From Odiellus spinosus (taxonomy: Eukaryota; Arthropoda; Arachnida; Opiliones; Phalangiidae): a stretch of DNA of 64,000 nucleotides. Every line of letters begins with the position of its first letter. Within the stretch, counting starts at the first letter, position 1. A model generated the notes under the pieces. The model saw only the letters and a list, made by a program, of their open reading frames with translations, ran no database searches and had not been told where the DNA came from. The stretch is from NCBI GenBank assembly GCA_963920705.1, contig CAWUCO010000074.1, positions 1,612,001 to 1,676,000 of the forward strand, written 5' to 3'. Positions 10,701-22,354 of this stretch are shown here, in pieces. The position numbers and the translations under genes were made by a program.

Positions 10701-11989
10701 ATTAGTCCATATCTATTGTTATTTAGTGATGGGTCGGATATGGTCATTTTCGATAAATAGCGCGCCCACAAGAGTTAGTTCAGTTCATGAGCCATTTTTA
10801 TATGATATAATAATGGCATCAGCAACTAACTTTTCTCGTGAAATGTTCCAATCTAAAATTTCTTAGAAACAGATTTAGGCTAAGCGAGACTATAGTGTGC
10901 AGCTTTGATAATTAATTGAAAATTACCGCGAAACCTTTGGTGAGTTTTGATACTTTTTACGCATTTTAAACAGTTTAAATCGTTCAAAAACAACTTGTTG
11001 GAAAGAGTCTGGTCAGTGGCGGCGATACACTCAGGCTAAGTAGGCTGTAGCCTACTTGAAAATATGACAGGGGTCCCAAAATTGGAGAAAAGGGCCTCGA
11101 ATTTCTCGAAAGTGGGCCCTAAAGCAAACAGATTTGCAATAATTGGCATCAAATGAATTTACATTTTTTTTTTATATTTGATTTATTAACCAGTTTTGAT
11201 AAAGGTTATTTTTTATGTCCCATACCCTTTAAACTGTTGCTAATTTAGCTTAAGAAAGAAACTTCAAAAAGCTGTTGTAAAGAAACGAGGATGGCTACTT
11301 TTATTATAACTAAAGATGGTTACTGGCCTTCCAGTAAAAACGAGAAAATGGTAGCCACAAGGAATCCATTTTCTACGAGAAAAGGAAATATTTTAAGAGT
11401 GCCAAATGTCGCAAGCACGAGTAGCTTTATTGCATTTTAACCAGCATGGGTGGAGGCTTTGCCCTCGCTTTTATAATTTCTTAGCGGGTCTTTTTCTTTC
11501 GTGATTATATTTCCAATTTAACTAAAATAACATGACTGAAAGGCGTAAGAATGGAATTATCTTCAAATAGCCCGTTCTAAAAACTTACCAAGCCCCTAGA
11601 ATCAGTAGCATATCTTCTTTCAAACCCACTTCCCATATTCCAGATATCCGAAAAGTTACAATTTCTATAATGCATTAGGCTTGAGCTATCAATTCAAACT
11701 TAGGATCATAACCCCAGTGCTCAACTTTTGCAGCTATCCCATACGAGAGTAATTATCGGTTCAAGTCATTTCTTTTCACTACTAAACCGTTAATGGTAAA
11801 ACTGCTAATGCTAATATTCGCGCATTCGCATTCGTTTTTTAAATGTGTTAGGTGCGTACGGTGTATGTCCTGTTCTTCAACGAATCAACTGATTCTTAAT
11901 TACACTGTAAAAAATAAAGGGTCGGATAAATACCTTTAAAGGTATTTCTGCTTGCCACCCCAGGCGCACCCTTTTAGGTACTTATTAAT

Positions 11990-12325
11990 ACCCTACTTTA
12001 GGGGTATTAATGAAGACCTTTGGGGTACTATTTAGCACCATATATGGTATTTTTTCAGACTTCAAAAAAATACTATTGGGGTTCGAAAAAAAACCTTTTG
12101 GCTCATTAGGGATACTAATTGGTACCATATATGGTATTTATCCAGACTTCAAAACTTCGCTTTAGGGGTACGAAATAATACCTTTTCGGCAATTAGAGGT
12201 ACTAATTGGCACCAAATAAGGTATTTATCCAGAGTTCAAAATTTCGCTTTGGTGGTGTGAAAAAATACCTTTTTGGCCATAAGAGGTACTAATTGGCACC
12301 ATATAAGGTATTTTTCGGGAAAATA
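11990..12325. repeat. Four tandem copies of an 87-bp unit
   Basis: The motif TACTAATTGGCACCATATA (with variants) begins at 12026, 12113, 12200 and 12287, exactly 87 bases apart, followed each time by GGTATTT and a CAGACTTCAAAA-like segment. It is subterminal within the TA-flanked element and repeats that element's AGGTATT word. Confidence 0.85.
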
Positions 12326-12835
12326 AAAGATACTTCTTTCATTATTTAAATAGTAGCAAACCTGGAAGATTTATTTGTACAAAATAATGGGTTATCATAC
12401 ATCACAATGATTTAAAAATCAAAATAAATCCAGATTTGTATTATGGTTTCATGCATTTGAAAAAGAGGTTTTAACACGAGTTTATGCACTTTGAGAAATT
12501 GGTTTTTCACGAGGTTACAAGTTTGTAAACTTTAATTTTAGTACAAAGTTATGGGTTGGAAAAGAGGTTTATAACAAGTTTATGATTTTGGTCTTTAAAA
12601 GAAGTTCATTAGTTTGGAAAAGAAAGCTTTTTATAAGACGTTTATGCATTTTGAGAAAGATGGGTTTTATGGATTTTGAGAAATGGAATTTTATCACAAA
12701 TATATGAATACGTTAGTTTTTATCACAAATTGATGGGTTTAGTTTTTATCACATTTTTATGAATTTGTTAGTTTTAATCACAAATTTATGGGTTCCAAAT
12801 AAGCCTTTTACAACAAGTTTATTATTTTTAAATAC
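12326..12835. other. AT-rich interior of the TA-flanked element
   Basis: Loose repeats such as TTTATCACAAATTTATG, AGTTTTTATCACA and TTTGAGAAAT recur at irregular spacing. No coding potential was recognised. Confidence 0.5.
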
Positions 12836-13129
12836 TTATAATGAGTCATTAAGTACTAATAATGAGTCTTTAATTACTAATAATAAACCATTAAATACTA
12901 ATTGTGAATTACGAATTATATAATATTACTATGAATTATTTATTTACTAATTATGAATTAAATATTACTAATTATGAATTAAATATTACTAATTATGAAT
13001 TATTTAATACGAATTATGAATTATTTAATACGAATTATTAATTATTTAATACGAATTATGAATTATTTAATACGAATTATTAATTATTTAATACGAATTA
13101 TTAATTATTTAATACGAATTTTTAATTTT
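12836..13129. repeat. AT-rich array of AATTATGAATTATTTAATACG units
   Basis: A simple array built from TACTAATTATGAATTAA and GAATTATTTAATAC words with a period of about 20-24 bases. The same words resume right after the LINE poly-A tail (AATAATACGAATTATTAAT from 17474), showing that the LINE inserted inside this array. Confidence 0.8.
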
Positions 13130-13245
13130 AAACTGTCGATGAGAGCGGTCGCAAAAAAAGATCGCTCCTTGTAGATGGATTAGATTAATCGCGGCCGGTT
13201 TCAAAAGATTACTAAGTTATTTTTTATCGGTTTAACTACGTAACA

Positions 13246-14241
13246 ATGGAAGATAGCTGCGGCTCATGCAAATATTCCCTGGCCTCTGCTGGCATCAAAG
13301 AAATTATACAATGCAAGGGTTTCTGTGCACAGTACTTTCACGCTAAATGTACTACTCTAAAAAGTGAGGAAAATATTAGAAAGCTTGGTTCGAAGAAAAC
13401 AACGTGGCGATGCGATAGCTGCAAATCTGCTGAAAAGAATTTGAGTGAAATTGGCGAAGCAGGCGAGGATCAAATAACCAGTGAGTCAGATAATACACAT
13501 CTTTTAAAAATATTTGAAAAACTCAATAACATGGATATGAAGCTTAATAAATTAGACCAAATTGAAAATAAAATGCAAGACTTTGAAAAGGCAGTGCAAT
13601 TTTGCTTCGATAAAATCGATGATTTTAGTAAAGATCTGCAGAACTGTACAGGTCTAATAGATAATCTTAAAAAGGAGAACGCTGACCTTAAAATAAAGAA
13701 CAATGTTCTAGAAAAAAAGGTTGCGACAATGGATCTTAGAATAAATGAAATTGATCAAAGCCGATTTAAAAATATGGTTGAGATAGCTGGTATTGAGGAA
13801 AAACAAAATGAAGATTTCTTAGAGATTGCTGGTAATGTAGCTGTTGCCTTAGGATTACGAATTAAGAAAAAAGATATTATTGATATTAACCGCTTTCCGG
13901 CTAAAAATGTAAATCAATTGAAACCGAGATTTATTGCAATTAAATTTACTAATGATAAATACCCTTATGTATGGCTTAGGGAGTTTAAAAAAATTAAATC
14001 TACAGGATTATTTGCTTCTGACGTTGACAACTCCTTAAAAAAAGAGCGAATTTTTATTAATGAAAAACTCACACCCATTAATAAAAAATTATTATACGAA
14101 GCAAAGATGTTCTCCAAAAATAATGGTGTAAAATTTGTATGGGTTCAAAATGGGCATATTTATTTGAGGGTTAAAGAGGGATCCCAAGCTATTCATGTAA
14201 GAGATATGGATGATTTGACCTTGAACCCCAAAGTAATATAA
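13246..14241 (+). CDS. LINE ORF1 protein: PHD-like zinc finger plus coiled coil
   Basis: 331-codon open frame. Residues 5-59 form a C4HC3 pattern (C5, C8, C23, C27, H32, C35, C56, C59 with W54) typical of a PHD finger. Residues about 85-175 are rich in Leu, Lys, Glu and Asn with heptad-like spacing (KLNKLDQIENKM, LKKENADLK), a coiled coil. The last third (about 180-320) is basic and may be the nucleic-acid-binding part, as in other two-ORF LINEs. ORF1 proteins of CR1-group elements are known to carry PHD fingers and to form RNA-binding multimers. Start chosen at the first ATG after the 5' leader; ORF2 begins 53 bases after the stop. Confidence 0.88.
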   Translation: MEDSCGSCKYSLASAGIKEIIQCKGFCAQYFHAKCTTLKSEENIRKLGSKKTTWRCDSCKSAEKNLSEIGEAGEDQITSESDNTHLLKIFEKLNNMDMKLNKLDQIENKMQDFEKAVQFCFDKIDDFSKDLQNCTGLIDNLKKENADLKIKNNVLEKKVATMDLRINEIDQSRFKNMVEIAGIEEKQNEDFLEIAGNVAVALGLRIKKKDIIDINRFPAKNVNQLKPRFIAIKFTNDKYPYVWLREFKKIKSTGLFASDVDNSLKKERIFINEKLTPINKKLLYEAKMFSKNNGVKFVWVQNGHIYLRVKEGSQAIHVRDMDDLTLNPKVI

Positions 14242-14294
14242 TTCAGATAATTAATTTTTTAAGTCTATAAAATGATTAAAATGTATACCTTTTA

Positions 14295-17242
14295 ATGACC
14301 ATACATTTTTTGGATGAAATTGACTTTTCTTATTTGCAACAAGAGAGAGTTGCTTACTCAAATGATTTGACTTACGAAATATATAAAAATAAAAATGGTG
14401 TATCGTTTTTTCATCTAAATATTAGAAGTGTTTCAAAAAACTTTAATGAACTGTGTGTACTTTTGGAAAGCATTGAAGCGAACTTTGACTTGATAATCTT
14501 AACTGAATGTTGGTTGTTAGATAAAGAAATTAGCCTGTATAACTTAACAAATTACACCCACATTTCAACTACTCAATTTTTAAACCAGAATGATGGAATT
14601 TTGGTTTTTATTAAAAACTCTTTTTCATTTAACTTTAGCGAAGTTAAGATTCACGATATTAGCTTATTAGACATTGATTTAAATCTCGATCATTGTATTC
14701 TGAAAGTCATTGCAATTTATAGATCTCCCTCTTCTAATTTAAAGAGTTTTTTAGATTCGTTTGAAAGATACGTTATCAGTCTTAATAGTAAGTATAACGT
14801 GAGAATTATGGGGGATATGAATATTGATATTAGGGATCCTGATGATAGTGCGAATGAGTACTTATCTATCCTAAATGGCAATGGCTTTCTACCATATATA
14901 CTGGAGTAACACCTACTAGTAAATCTTGTCTTGATCACTGTTTTATTAAAGCACCCCCAGAGGTAATCCCCACCACCATGGTCTTAAAAACATACACTAC
15001 AGACCATTTCGCGACGTTGGCCAAGATAGACGTCAAGATTGCACTATTAACGAATAACACGCCCGAGAAAGAAAAATCTTTGAAAATTATTGATTATGAT
15101 AAATTAAAATTATTAATTGGATTTGAGCCATGGATAAATGTTTATAATAAAACTAAAGTTAATGACGCGATTGCTGAATTCTATGATACTCTGAACTTCT
15201 ATGTAAATTTGTCTACAACGACTAAAAAAGTTAATAATAACAAAGGGTCGGATAGAAAGATAAAGCCCTGGATTACTAAAGCTCTAATTCGATGTATAAA
15301 CAAAAGAAATGTAATCAAACAAAAAGTTATAAAAAATCCGCTTAACTTAGAATTAAAACCGAAATTATCTAAGTATACTTTTAAAAAAGGTTAAATGGAA
15401 ATATGATAATCAAATAAAACAAGCGGGTAATGACAGTAATAAAACCTGGGAAATTATTAACAGTGTTTTGGCTCGTGCTAAGAATAAAAAAACGATAAAA
15501 ACTTTGAAAGTGAATGAAATAGATGTAGATGTTGCGAAAAACCCGGAATTAGCTGCTTGTCATTTGAATGAATACTTCACCAATATAGGTATTAATCTTG
15601 CGGATAAAATAGACAGGCCTGATGATAGATACGTAGGACCAGTCGAATGCAAACGATACCCCAACTCCATGTTCTTAGCACCTGAGGTGAAATCACATAT
15701 CAATGCTTTGAAAACTACTTCCTCTATGGGAAATGATAACATTAGCACGGGACTACTAAAAAAGGTGCGAGACAATATTACTCAACCACTAACTTATATA
15801 ATAAATTTAAGTCTCGAGACTGGAGTATTTCCTGATACTTGTAAGAAGGCTATAATTATCCCTATATATAAATCAGGTGATCACAGACTACTGAGTAACT
15901 ATAGACCAATCTCCATCTTAAACCATATTTCTAAATTAATAGAAAAATGCATGAAGACTAGACTAGTTAACTATTTAAGCTCATATCGAATAATTTGTAA
16001 AACCCAGTTTGGATTTCAAGAGAATTCCTCGACTGCGAACGCTATGGCGCTCCTTAATTCCATAATCATAGAAAACTTAGATAAAAATAAAAAGGTTGGG
16101 GCTGTATTTTTAGATCTCGCGAAAGCTTTCGATACAATCAGTCATGAAATTCTCTTTAACAAATTGGAAAATATCGGGATTAGAGGCTTGGCACTAGACT
16201 GGTTCACAGATTACTTAAAAAACAGAACGCAATATGTCAAACTTGATGGACAATTAAGCACGGAAGAATTAGTTAAGGGACAGTATTAGGTCCCATATTG
16301 TTTTTGATATACATAAATAATTTTTGCGAGGCTAACTTCGCTGATTTTCTAATATCTTTCGCAGATGATACTGTCCTAGTGTTTATTGATGAAAATTGGA
16401 ATTTGGTTACTCAAAAAACTAATCTGGGTTTGAAAAGGGCTAAGCAGTTACTGGATATGGATTTATTAAGTCTAAACTCGAATAAAACCAAAGCAATTAC
16501 TTTTTCAGCAACAAAAGTACGACAACCCACTTTGTTTACTTTAAAGATACACAAAAAACAATGTAACATCACTGATTTTGTGACTGAAAATTGTGACTGT
16601 ACTGACCTTATTACTCGAGTGCAGAGTATTAAATATTTAGGTGTTCACTTTGATCAGCATATGAGGTGGAATTTTCACCTTGATAATATGGTTAAAACAT
16701 TACGGTACTTATTATATAAATTTAGTCTTTTGAAAAAATTTTTGAACAAAAGTACTTTGAGGATCGTTTATTGCGCGTTGGTACAATCTGTACTATCCTA
16801 CGATATTACGTGTTGGGGGAACTGTACCAAGTCATTACTAAATAAAATTGGAAGGACACAAAATCGAATAGTTAGAACATGCCTAAAACAAAATTACCAC
16901 TATCCAACTAATCTCGCTTACACTGACTTTAAGGTTTTAAATATTAAGGAGCTCTTTGTGCTAAGTGTGGCGTTGGAGTATCGTAAAACAATTTTGTTTA
17001 TTAATCCTATCGAATTACCCATAAATCCCCCATATACCAGATCAGTAGCGCGATGTGATCTAAAGGTACCACGCGTATTTAAAGAAATTGGTAAAGGGCA
17101 CATTCAATATATTGGATCAAAACTTTTTAATATTTTGCAGTTAAACTCTACTAAAAGTAAATCAACCAGCCAATTTAAAAAAATAGTTAACTCAAGTATT
17201 AAGAATATAGGAATCGATAACATAATGCGTCGTTTATCGTAA
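14295..17242 (+). pseudogene. LINE ORF2: AP endonuclease and reverse transcriptase, frameshifted
   Basis: Four consecutive open segments (14295-14909, 14978-15394, 15468-16289, 16298-17242) belong to one ORF2. The first has endonuclease motifs (HLNIRSVSKNF, LTECWL, GDMNIDI); the catalytic LDHCF motif follows in another frame. The third has reverse-transcriptase motifs (NYRPISIL, AVFLDLAKAFDTI); the fourth has GTVLGPILFLIYIN and FADDTVLV, the polymerase active site. The reading frame changes near 14900, 15393 and 16275, each apparently by a small indel. The C-terminal part (YCALVQSVLSYDITCWGN) is typical of jockey/CR1 elements, and no RNase H was seen. Confidence 0.92.
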
Positions 17243-17473
17243 TATTTTTTTGTTTTTTGTTTTTTCTCTTTACGTAATCATATGTAAATTTATATTTTTT
17301 GACAAGTAATTATAACCTGGTAATCTTTCTAATCTTACTACTAAAACAAATATTAATTGTTAGGATGTAAAGTAAGCCGCTCACCCGAAACAAGCTAAGC
17401 TTAGTGGGTGGGCGAGATATGCAATGTAATTTGGAATTGTTGATATAAAATTTAAAAAAAAAAAAAAAAAAAA

Positions 17474-18600
17474 TAATACGAATTATTAATAAGAGAAATT
17501 AATCCAGTAATTATTAAATTCTGATCTAGTATTAATAATACACGAAAAATCCATTTTAATTATAATTGGTCTAATCATAGTTAATTTGATTCTATCATCA
17601 ATAAATTTCAATCAGTCATAAAGCTTTAAATAAATTTAATCACTTTTATTGGTAAAATTGTGATTAATTTTAATTAAGATTAGGATTAGCTTCATCGTTT
17701 AGATTTATTCTTGATTATATTATGTTTAATCATGTTTAAACCGTACCTAATGGTTGTTAAAAACCTACTCCATACCATGTTATTCTATCTTTTAGTACAG
17801 TGATCGGCAGAATAAACTTTCCCTTTTCAGTTATATCAGAATCACATTCAGTTTGTTCCTGAAAAAATAAGAGTCCTTCACTCCTTCAAGTTGAAATAAC
17901 TAGCAAAGGCTTAAGCTTGATAGGATTATGCTAAGCAGCTAACATACTCGTGAAGGAATTATTGCATATGTTAGAAACTTGAAAATTTATAACATATATA
18001 AATTAATAGATATGCCTACCTTTCAATCTGCCTTTCAGCAACCTTCGATTTCAAAGAGTTAAATACAAGTTAAGTTTGCGCCTAAATTGATGGCTCGGTC
18101 GCGTCGCGTCTCTACTATGAAGAGAACAGAGAGAATACTTAAACGAAGGAGGTGAAAGAGACTGCCCGTTTTCCCGTTCAAACGCGCTTACCGCTTATTG
18201 TGCGCTAGGTACAAGCTTCCACTCGTTTGTTACTCACTCAGAGATAGATATCACCTCCGCCAAAAAGTGACGCGGCACCAAGCGTTATTCTCTCGTCAAG
18301 GTTGCAACAGATAATTCGCTGGGTTCTAGTCTCCCGAGCGTTAACATTTGAATCCCCAAAAATACAATTTAAACCTTGCGGCGCTTGTTTTAGTTTACGT
18401 TCTATTAATGACATTAGATATTTTACTTTTCTCCAATTAAGATCCCAATAAAACATTAATATCAACAATATGTATAATAAGACTTACAATGATTTTGGAA
18501 TAAAATCTCCAGCGTAGTTTTCATTTCGCGGGGTTTTCCGATTGTTAAGCCTAATTTGACAAAAGTAGGCTTAGGAAAGTAATTTCACGAGCTTGGTTTG
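17474..18600. other. Interior of the TA-flanked element after the LINE, nothing recognised
   Basis: AT-rich DNA with no coding potential seen. A small hairpin, AAGCCTAATTTG with AGTAGGCTTAGG, lies near 18545. The word array of the element's right end begins at about 18605. Confidence 0.5.
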
Positions 18601-19047
18601 ATAATACCTTTTAGGGTTTTAAAAAAGGCCTTATTTACTCATAAAATACTCGAAAATGCCCTAATGGTATTGAAAAGAACCCTTAAAAATTCTTAGGGTT
18701 TGTTTAAGCGCCGTCGGTAGTACTAATAAATACCTTAAGGTGTTTAAAACGACCCCAAAAATACCTTAATTTTTTACAGTGTAAATCAGAAAATGTACAG
18801 TAAAAAGCATCTGTCTGCCAGTGCCCAAAAGGGTAAAAAAAGATGAGCAAAAAGGGAAAGTGTAATTGTGTATGATATAAAGATATCTGTGTTTTTCATG
18901 AAATGATTTTTTGGAAATGTTGTTAAACATTCCCATTAATCAATAAACTCCAGTTCAAAATTATCTGGTTTGTTCGGGGTCGGGAAAGGGCCCCAACTTG
19001 CTCTAGCCTACACCTTAAATAATCCTGGCACCGCCACTGAGTCTGGT

Positions 19048-19956
19048 ATCCCCATAATATTTAAAGAGATAGCAGAATTTCAAAATGCAGAATTAGTTAT
19101 GTTTTGTTTTGAGTGTTATAATTTTAAAATAGGCATTGTAATAAAACTTTTTGATAATGCAGATTTTTTTAAATGCATGATTTGGTTTTACTATTCGATT
19201 TTAAAATATAATGTGTAGTTAGCCTTATTGATAAGGCTGAAATAACGTGCCTCCTGTATAGGTTAATAGAGTTTCCATTTTAGGCTATTATATATCCCGC
19301 AAAGGCTAGGGCGTCAATTATGATATCCTGACTCTGAGATCTAATCCTTTACTTTTATTTTAATTCTCACACTATGAGTCTTAAACCATTCAGATTTCTG
19401 AACTAATTCATATATCAATACTAGTTTGTCTAGGGTTTAACCTCAAATTAAAGGGTTGTTACTGATGCATTATAATACTCGAAATTTTCGGATGAATATC
19501 TTGCGCTTATCTTATTTTGACCTGGTAACTATTTTTATAATAGACGATTGCCTTTAGTGAGAAATCACCAATAAAACTATAAAAACTTTGTATTTTGGCG
19601 GAATCTCTTATCTTATCAATTCGGTCGAATGGGATTCGATCCAATGGGATAACACCTCAGTGCCTTTACGCGTTTGACCTCAACCAAGGAAATAACTTTT
19701 TTTAAGGGTGCGAAGCAACATTTTTAGTTGCGTCAGTATTAATTGAAATTTAAGCCATAGAAATCGACCAGGAGTATTAGGATCGCAATGAAATAAGTTT
19801 TATTTTAACAATTAGTATTTAATTTACTTCAGCAATTTTGGTTAAAATGCAATTTCCTGAAATACTTCAGTTATTCTAGTTTTAATAAGAGACAACCGTT
19901 TATTTATGCGTGCTTTAGACTTTCCGTAACAATTTTACAGAACCCCATGATTTCTG
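19048..19956. other. Intergenic DNA with two repeat-end remnants
   Basis: 19612-19655 holds the word pair ATTCGGTCGAATGGG and ATTCGATCCAATGGG, shared with the family at 8930 and 51770. 19697-19740 has TTTTTTAAGGGTGCGAAGCAA, the terminal sequence of the MITE at 23105-23492, but no second end nearby. The rest shows no gene. Confidence 0.5.
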
Positions 19957-21190
19957 AACCAATCGCTCAATTCCCTCTTAAGCGGAGACTTTTGTAACAG
20001 AAAAAAAAATACTTCATTAAAAAAAATATTTGATAATCACTGTTTTTTACTTTTTGGAAATAAAGATTCGCCACATTCTTTATCACTATTTTTAATAGCC
20101 TGTATGGTTATTATATAGTAAAAGTAATTGTTTCTCGCGTTTTCTTTCGTCAAAGTACTTAAATAAGAATGTTTAAGGTGGATTTTTAAAGTGATATTAT
20201 TACCGGTTTTCCTAAATGTCTATTGAAAACTTGCACCTTTGGATACATTTGTATTTTGTCCTTGAAGGTTTTTTTAAAAAGTGTTTAAATAAAAATGTAA
20301 AACTTTCAAAATATTATGACAAAAAAATATTTTTAGACCTTCGCCAAAAATGGTAATTAGTATACCCACTGTAGTGGGTAAACCCTATCTAAAGTCTAAT
20401 TTCATCAGAAACCGTAATGCATTTTTCCATGAACTCGCGGCGCTTGATAACTGAAATCGTCGTTTCCCTCTTCCCACCGTCCACTGAATTCGAAATAATA
20501 CAGACAAAGGTATTTTTAAAAAATTTGATACGACTTTTTTCGGGTACAAAAGTATCTCTATTTAAACACAGATTTAACCAATTTCTCAATTCCCTCTTAA
20601 GCGGAGACTTTTGTAACAGAAAAAAAAATACTTCATTAAAAAAAATATTTGATAATCACTGTTTTTTACTTTTTGGAAATAAAGATTCGCCACATTCTTT
20701 ATCACTATTTTTAATAGCCTGTATGGTTATTATATAGTAAAAGTAATTGTTTCTCGCGTTTTCTTTCGTCAAAGTACTTAAATAAGAATGTTTAAGGTGG
20801 ATTTTTAAAGTGATATTATTACCGGTTTTCCTAAATGTCTATTGAAAACTTGCACCTTTGGATACATTTGTATTTTGTCCTTGAAGGTTTTTTTAAAAAG
20901 TGTTTAAATAAAAATGTAAAACTTTCAAAATATTATGACAAAAAAATATTTTTAGACCTTCGCCAAAAATGGTAATTAGTATACCCACTGTAGTGGGTAA
21001 ACCCTATCTAAAGTCTAATTTCATCAGAAACCGTAATGCATTTTTCCATGAACTCGCGGCGCTTGATAACTGAAATCGTCGTTTCCCTCTTCCCACCGTC
21101 CACTGAATTCGAAATAATACAGACAAAGGTATTTTTAAAAAATTTGATACGACTTTTTTCGGGTACAAAAGTATCTCTATTTAAACACAG
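19957..21190. repeat. 619-bp tandem duplication, two copies identical by eye
   Basis: The sequence from 19957 repeats from 20576 with a constant offset of 619 bases and runs to about 21190. Apart from a few bases at the junction the two copies show no difference. The unit contains no recognised gene; a weak frame across the junction (20417-20737) is probably accidental. Perfect identity means either a very recent duplication or an assembly fault. Confidence 0.93.
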
Positions 21191-21196
21191 ATTTAA

Positions 21197-21720
21197 ATAA
21201 TGAAATATTGATTAAGGTATATGAAGTAATAGAAAGCAAGGTGCCTGAATGGGTTACAAAAGGGTGAAAACATAAGCTTAGCCGAGCTTTATTAATTGCT
21301 TCAAAATTACAATCAAAAATTTTATTTCTTAAACAGTAGAATGATAAAGAATATCCATTGAATTAGAGTTAATAGAAAGTAAGGTGCCTGAATGGGTAAC
21401 AAAAGGGTGAAATCTAAAGCTAAGCCGAGCATTATTAATTGCTTCATAATGGTAAACAAACATTTCTTAAACAGTAGAATGATAAGGAATATCCATTAAA
21501 TTCGGGTTAATAGAAAGTATAGTTTATTGAGTACGAGGGCTTCTCTTGGTTAAACAAAGATTTCAATAATGATAGATTGATAAGGTATATGAAGTAATAG
21601 AGAGAAAGGTGACTGAATGGGTTACGAAAAAAGTAAAACTAAACCAGCTTTATTTACTGGTTCTAAATAGATGAACAAAAATTTACTTTATTAAACAGTA
21701 GATAAGCTATTTTTAATGGT
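21197..21720. repeat. Diverged tandem units of about 130-160 bp
   Basis: The phrase AAGGTATATGAAGTAATAGA, then AAGGTGCCTGAATGGGT, then AAGCCGAGCTTTATTAATTG appears in about four imperfect copies (21206, about 21360, about 21490, about 21580). Each copy carries a segment like AACAGTAGAATGATAAGGAAT. Confidence 0.75.
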
Positions 21721-22050
21721 ATTTTTTATTGATAACTGAAAATTATATACACTGGGTTCTTCAGCTCATTAATTTTGACTATTATATTTTATCATGAGTA
21801 TCCCATTAAATTCCCCCTAATTCACCGTAATTAAAAAGTAGGCAAGATCTTATCATTTGCTTTTTTAACTTTAATAATGTATCTCTTCTCGGCCTATATA
21901 AGCGAGATTTACAGATTCGGTACTTATAGATGCACTGCACCAGTGGGTGGTTTACGATAGCGTTTAGAATTGTGGCGGTGATAATAGACCTCTTTCTTAC
22001 GATCTTTTTGGTAAAGTAGATCATTGAACTTAAATCACATTACCTAGAAA

Positions 22051-22118
22051 TTGGCAAACTACTTAATAGCACCGTCATTACTACTACGTAATGACGTTGC
22101 TATTAAGTAGTTGGCCAA
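22051..22118. repeat. Small near-perfect hairpin
   Basis: Arms of about 30 bases (TTGGCAAACTACTTAATAGC at 22051 and its mirror ending at 22118) surround a loop of about 8 bases. Two mismatches are seen. It may be a tiny foldback MITE; no target duplication was found. Confidence 0.75.
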
Positions 22119-22354
22119 TTATTGAAGTCTGGATCTAAAGAACATCATAATCGCGGAACTCTAGTAAGCCTATATTAAAAAATAAAGATTTAGCATGTTA
22201 AAGAGGATAGGCGAAACGGAAGTTCATGCCAGCGAGTTAAATAAACGGCCACATACTTCTGGTCTCCTGAAATATGTTCTCCTGCTTTAAATAATTGTTC
22301 CGTCTTCTATGCCCATTCTTTGTCGATGCGATTCAATATTATAAAATTTAAGAT

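Larger units (their letters stand above)
13130..17473 (+). mobile_element. Nearly full-length LINE (CR1/jockey group) with PHD-finger ORF1
   Basis: A non-LTR retrotransposon with a 5' leader (about 13130-13245), ORF1 (13246-14241), ORF2 with endonuclease and reverse transcriptase (14295-17242), a short 3' tail and a run of about 20 A residues ending at 17473. Flanks AATACGAATTTTTAAT before and AATAATACGAATTATTAAT after look like a target duplication, but the target is itself an array of that word, so its length cannot be fixed. ORF1 is open; ORF2 has three frameshifts, so this copy is no longer autonomous but is fairly young. Confidence 0.93.
11903..18781. mobile_element. TA-flanked DNA transposon (mariner-like, non-autonomous), split by a LINE
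   Basis: The ends are CACTGTAAAAAATAAAGG at 11903 and CCTTAATTTTTTACAGTG ending at 18781, with TA outside each (11901-11902 and 18782-18783). The TA duplication fits Tc1/mariner-type insertion. Subterminal DNA on both sides is full of the words ATACCTTT and AAGGTATT in opposite orientations. Apart from the LINE, the interior (about 2.5 kb) has no transposase; it holds the 87-bp tandem repeats, an AT-rich word array and unassigned DNA at 17474-18600. Confidence 0.83.
11014..19039. mobile_element. hAT-like element with 8-bp target duplication, host of two nested insertions
   Basis: The ends are CAGTGGCGGC at 11014 and its near mirror ACCGCCACTG ending at 19039. The octamer AGTCTGGT sits directly outside both ends (11006-11013 and 19040-19047). 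An 8-bp duplication with CA...TG ends is the hAT signature. Internal words also mirror: GTAGCCTAC near 11050 against CTAGCCTACACC near 19005. The element itself is only about 1.15 kb (11014-11902 plus 18782-19039) and has no transposase, so it is non-autonomous. The rest is the inserted TA-flanked element with its own LINE. Confidence 0.87.

Noticed and set aside
11903-18781. CACTA (En/Spm) identity because the ends begin CACTG
   Set aside because: CACTA elements make 3-bp duplications; the flanks here read TTA and TAA, so only TA is shared, fitting mariner-type insertion.
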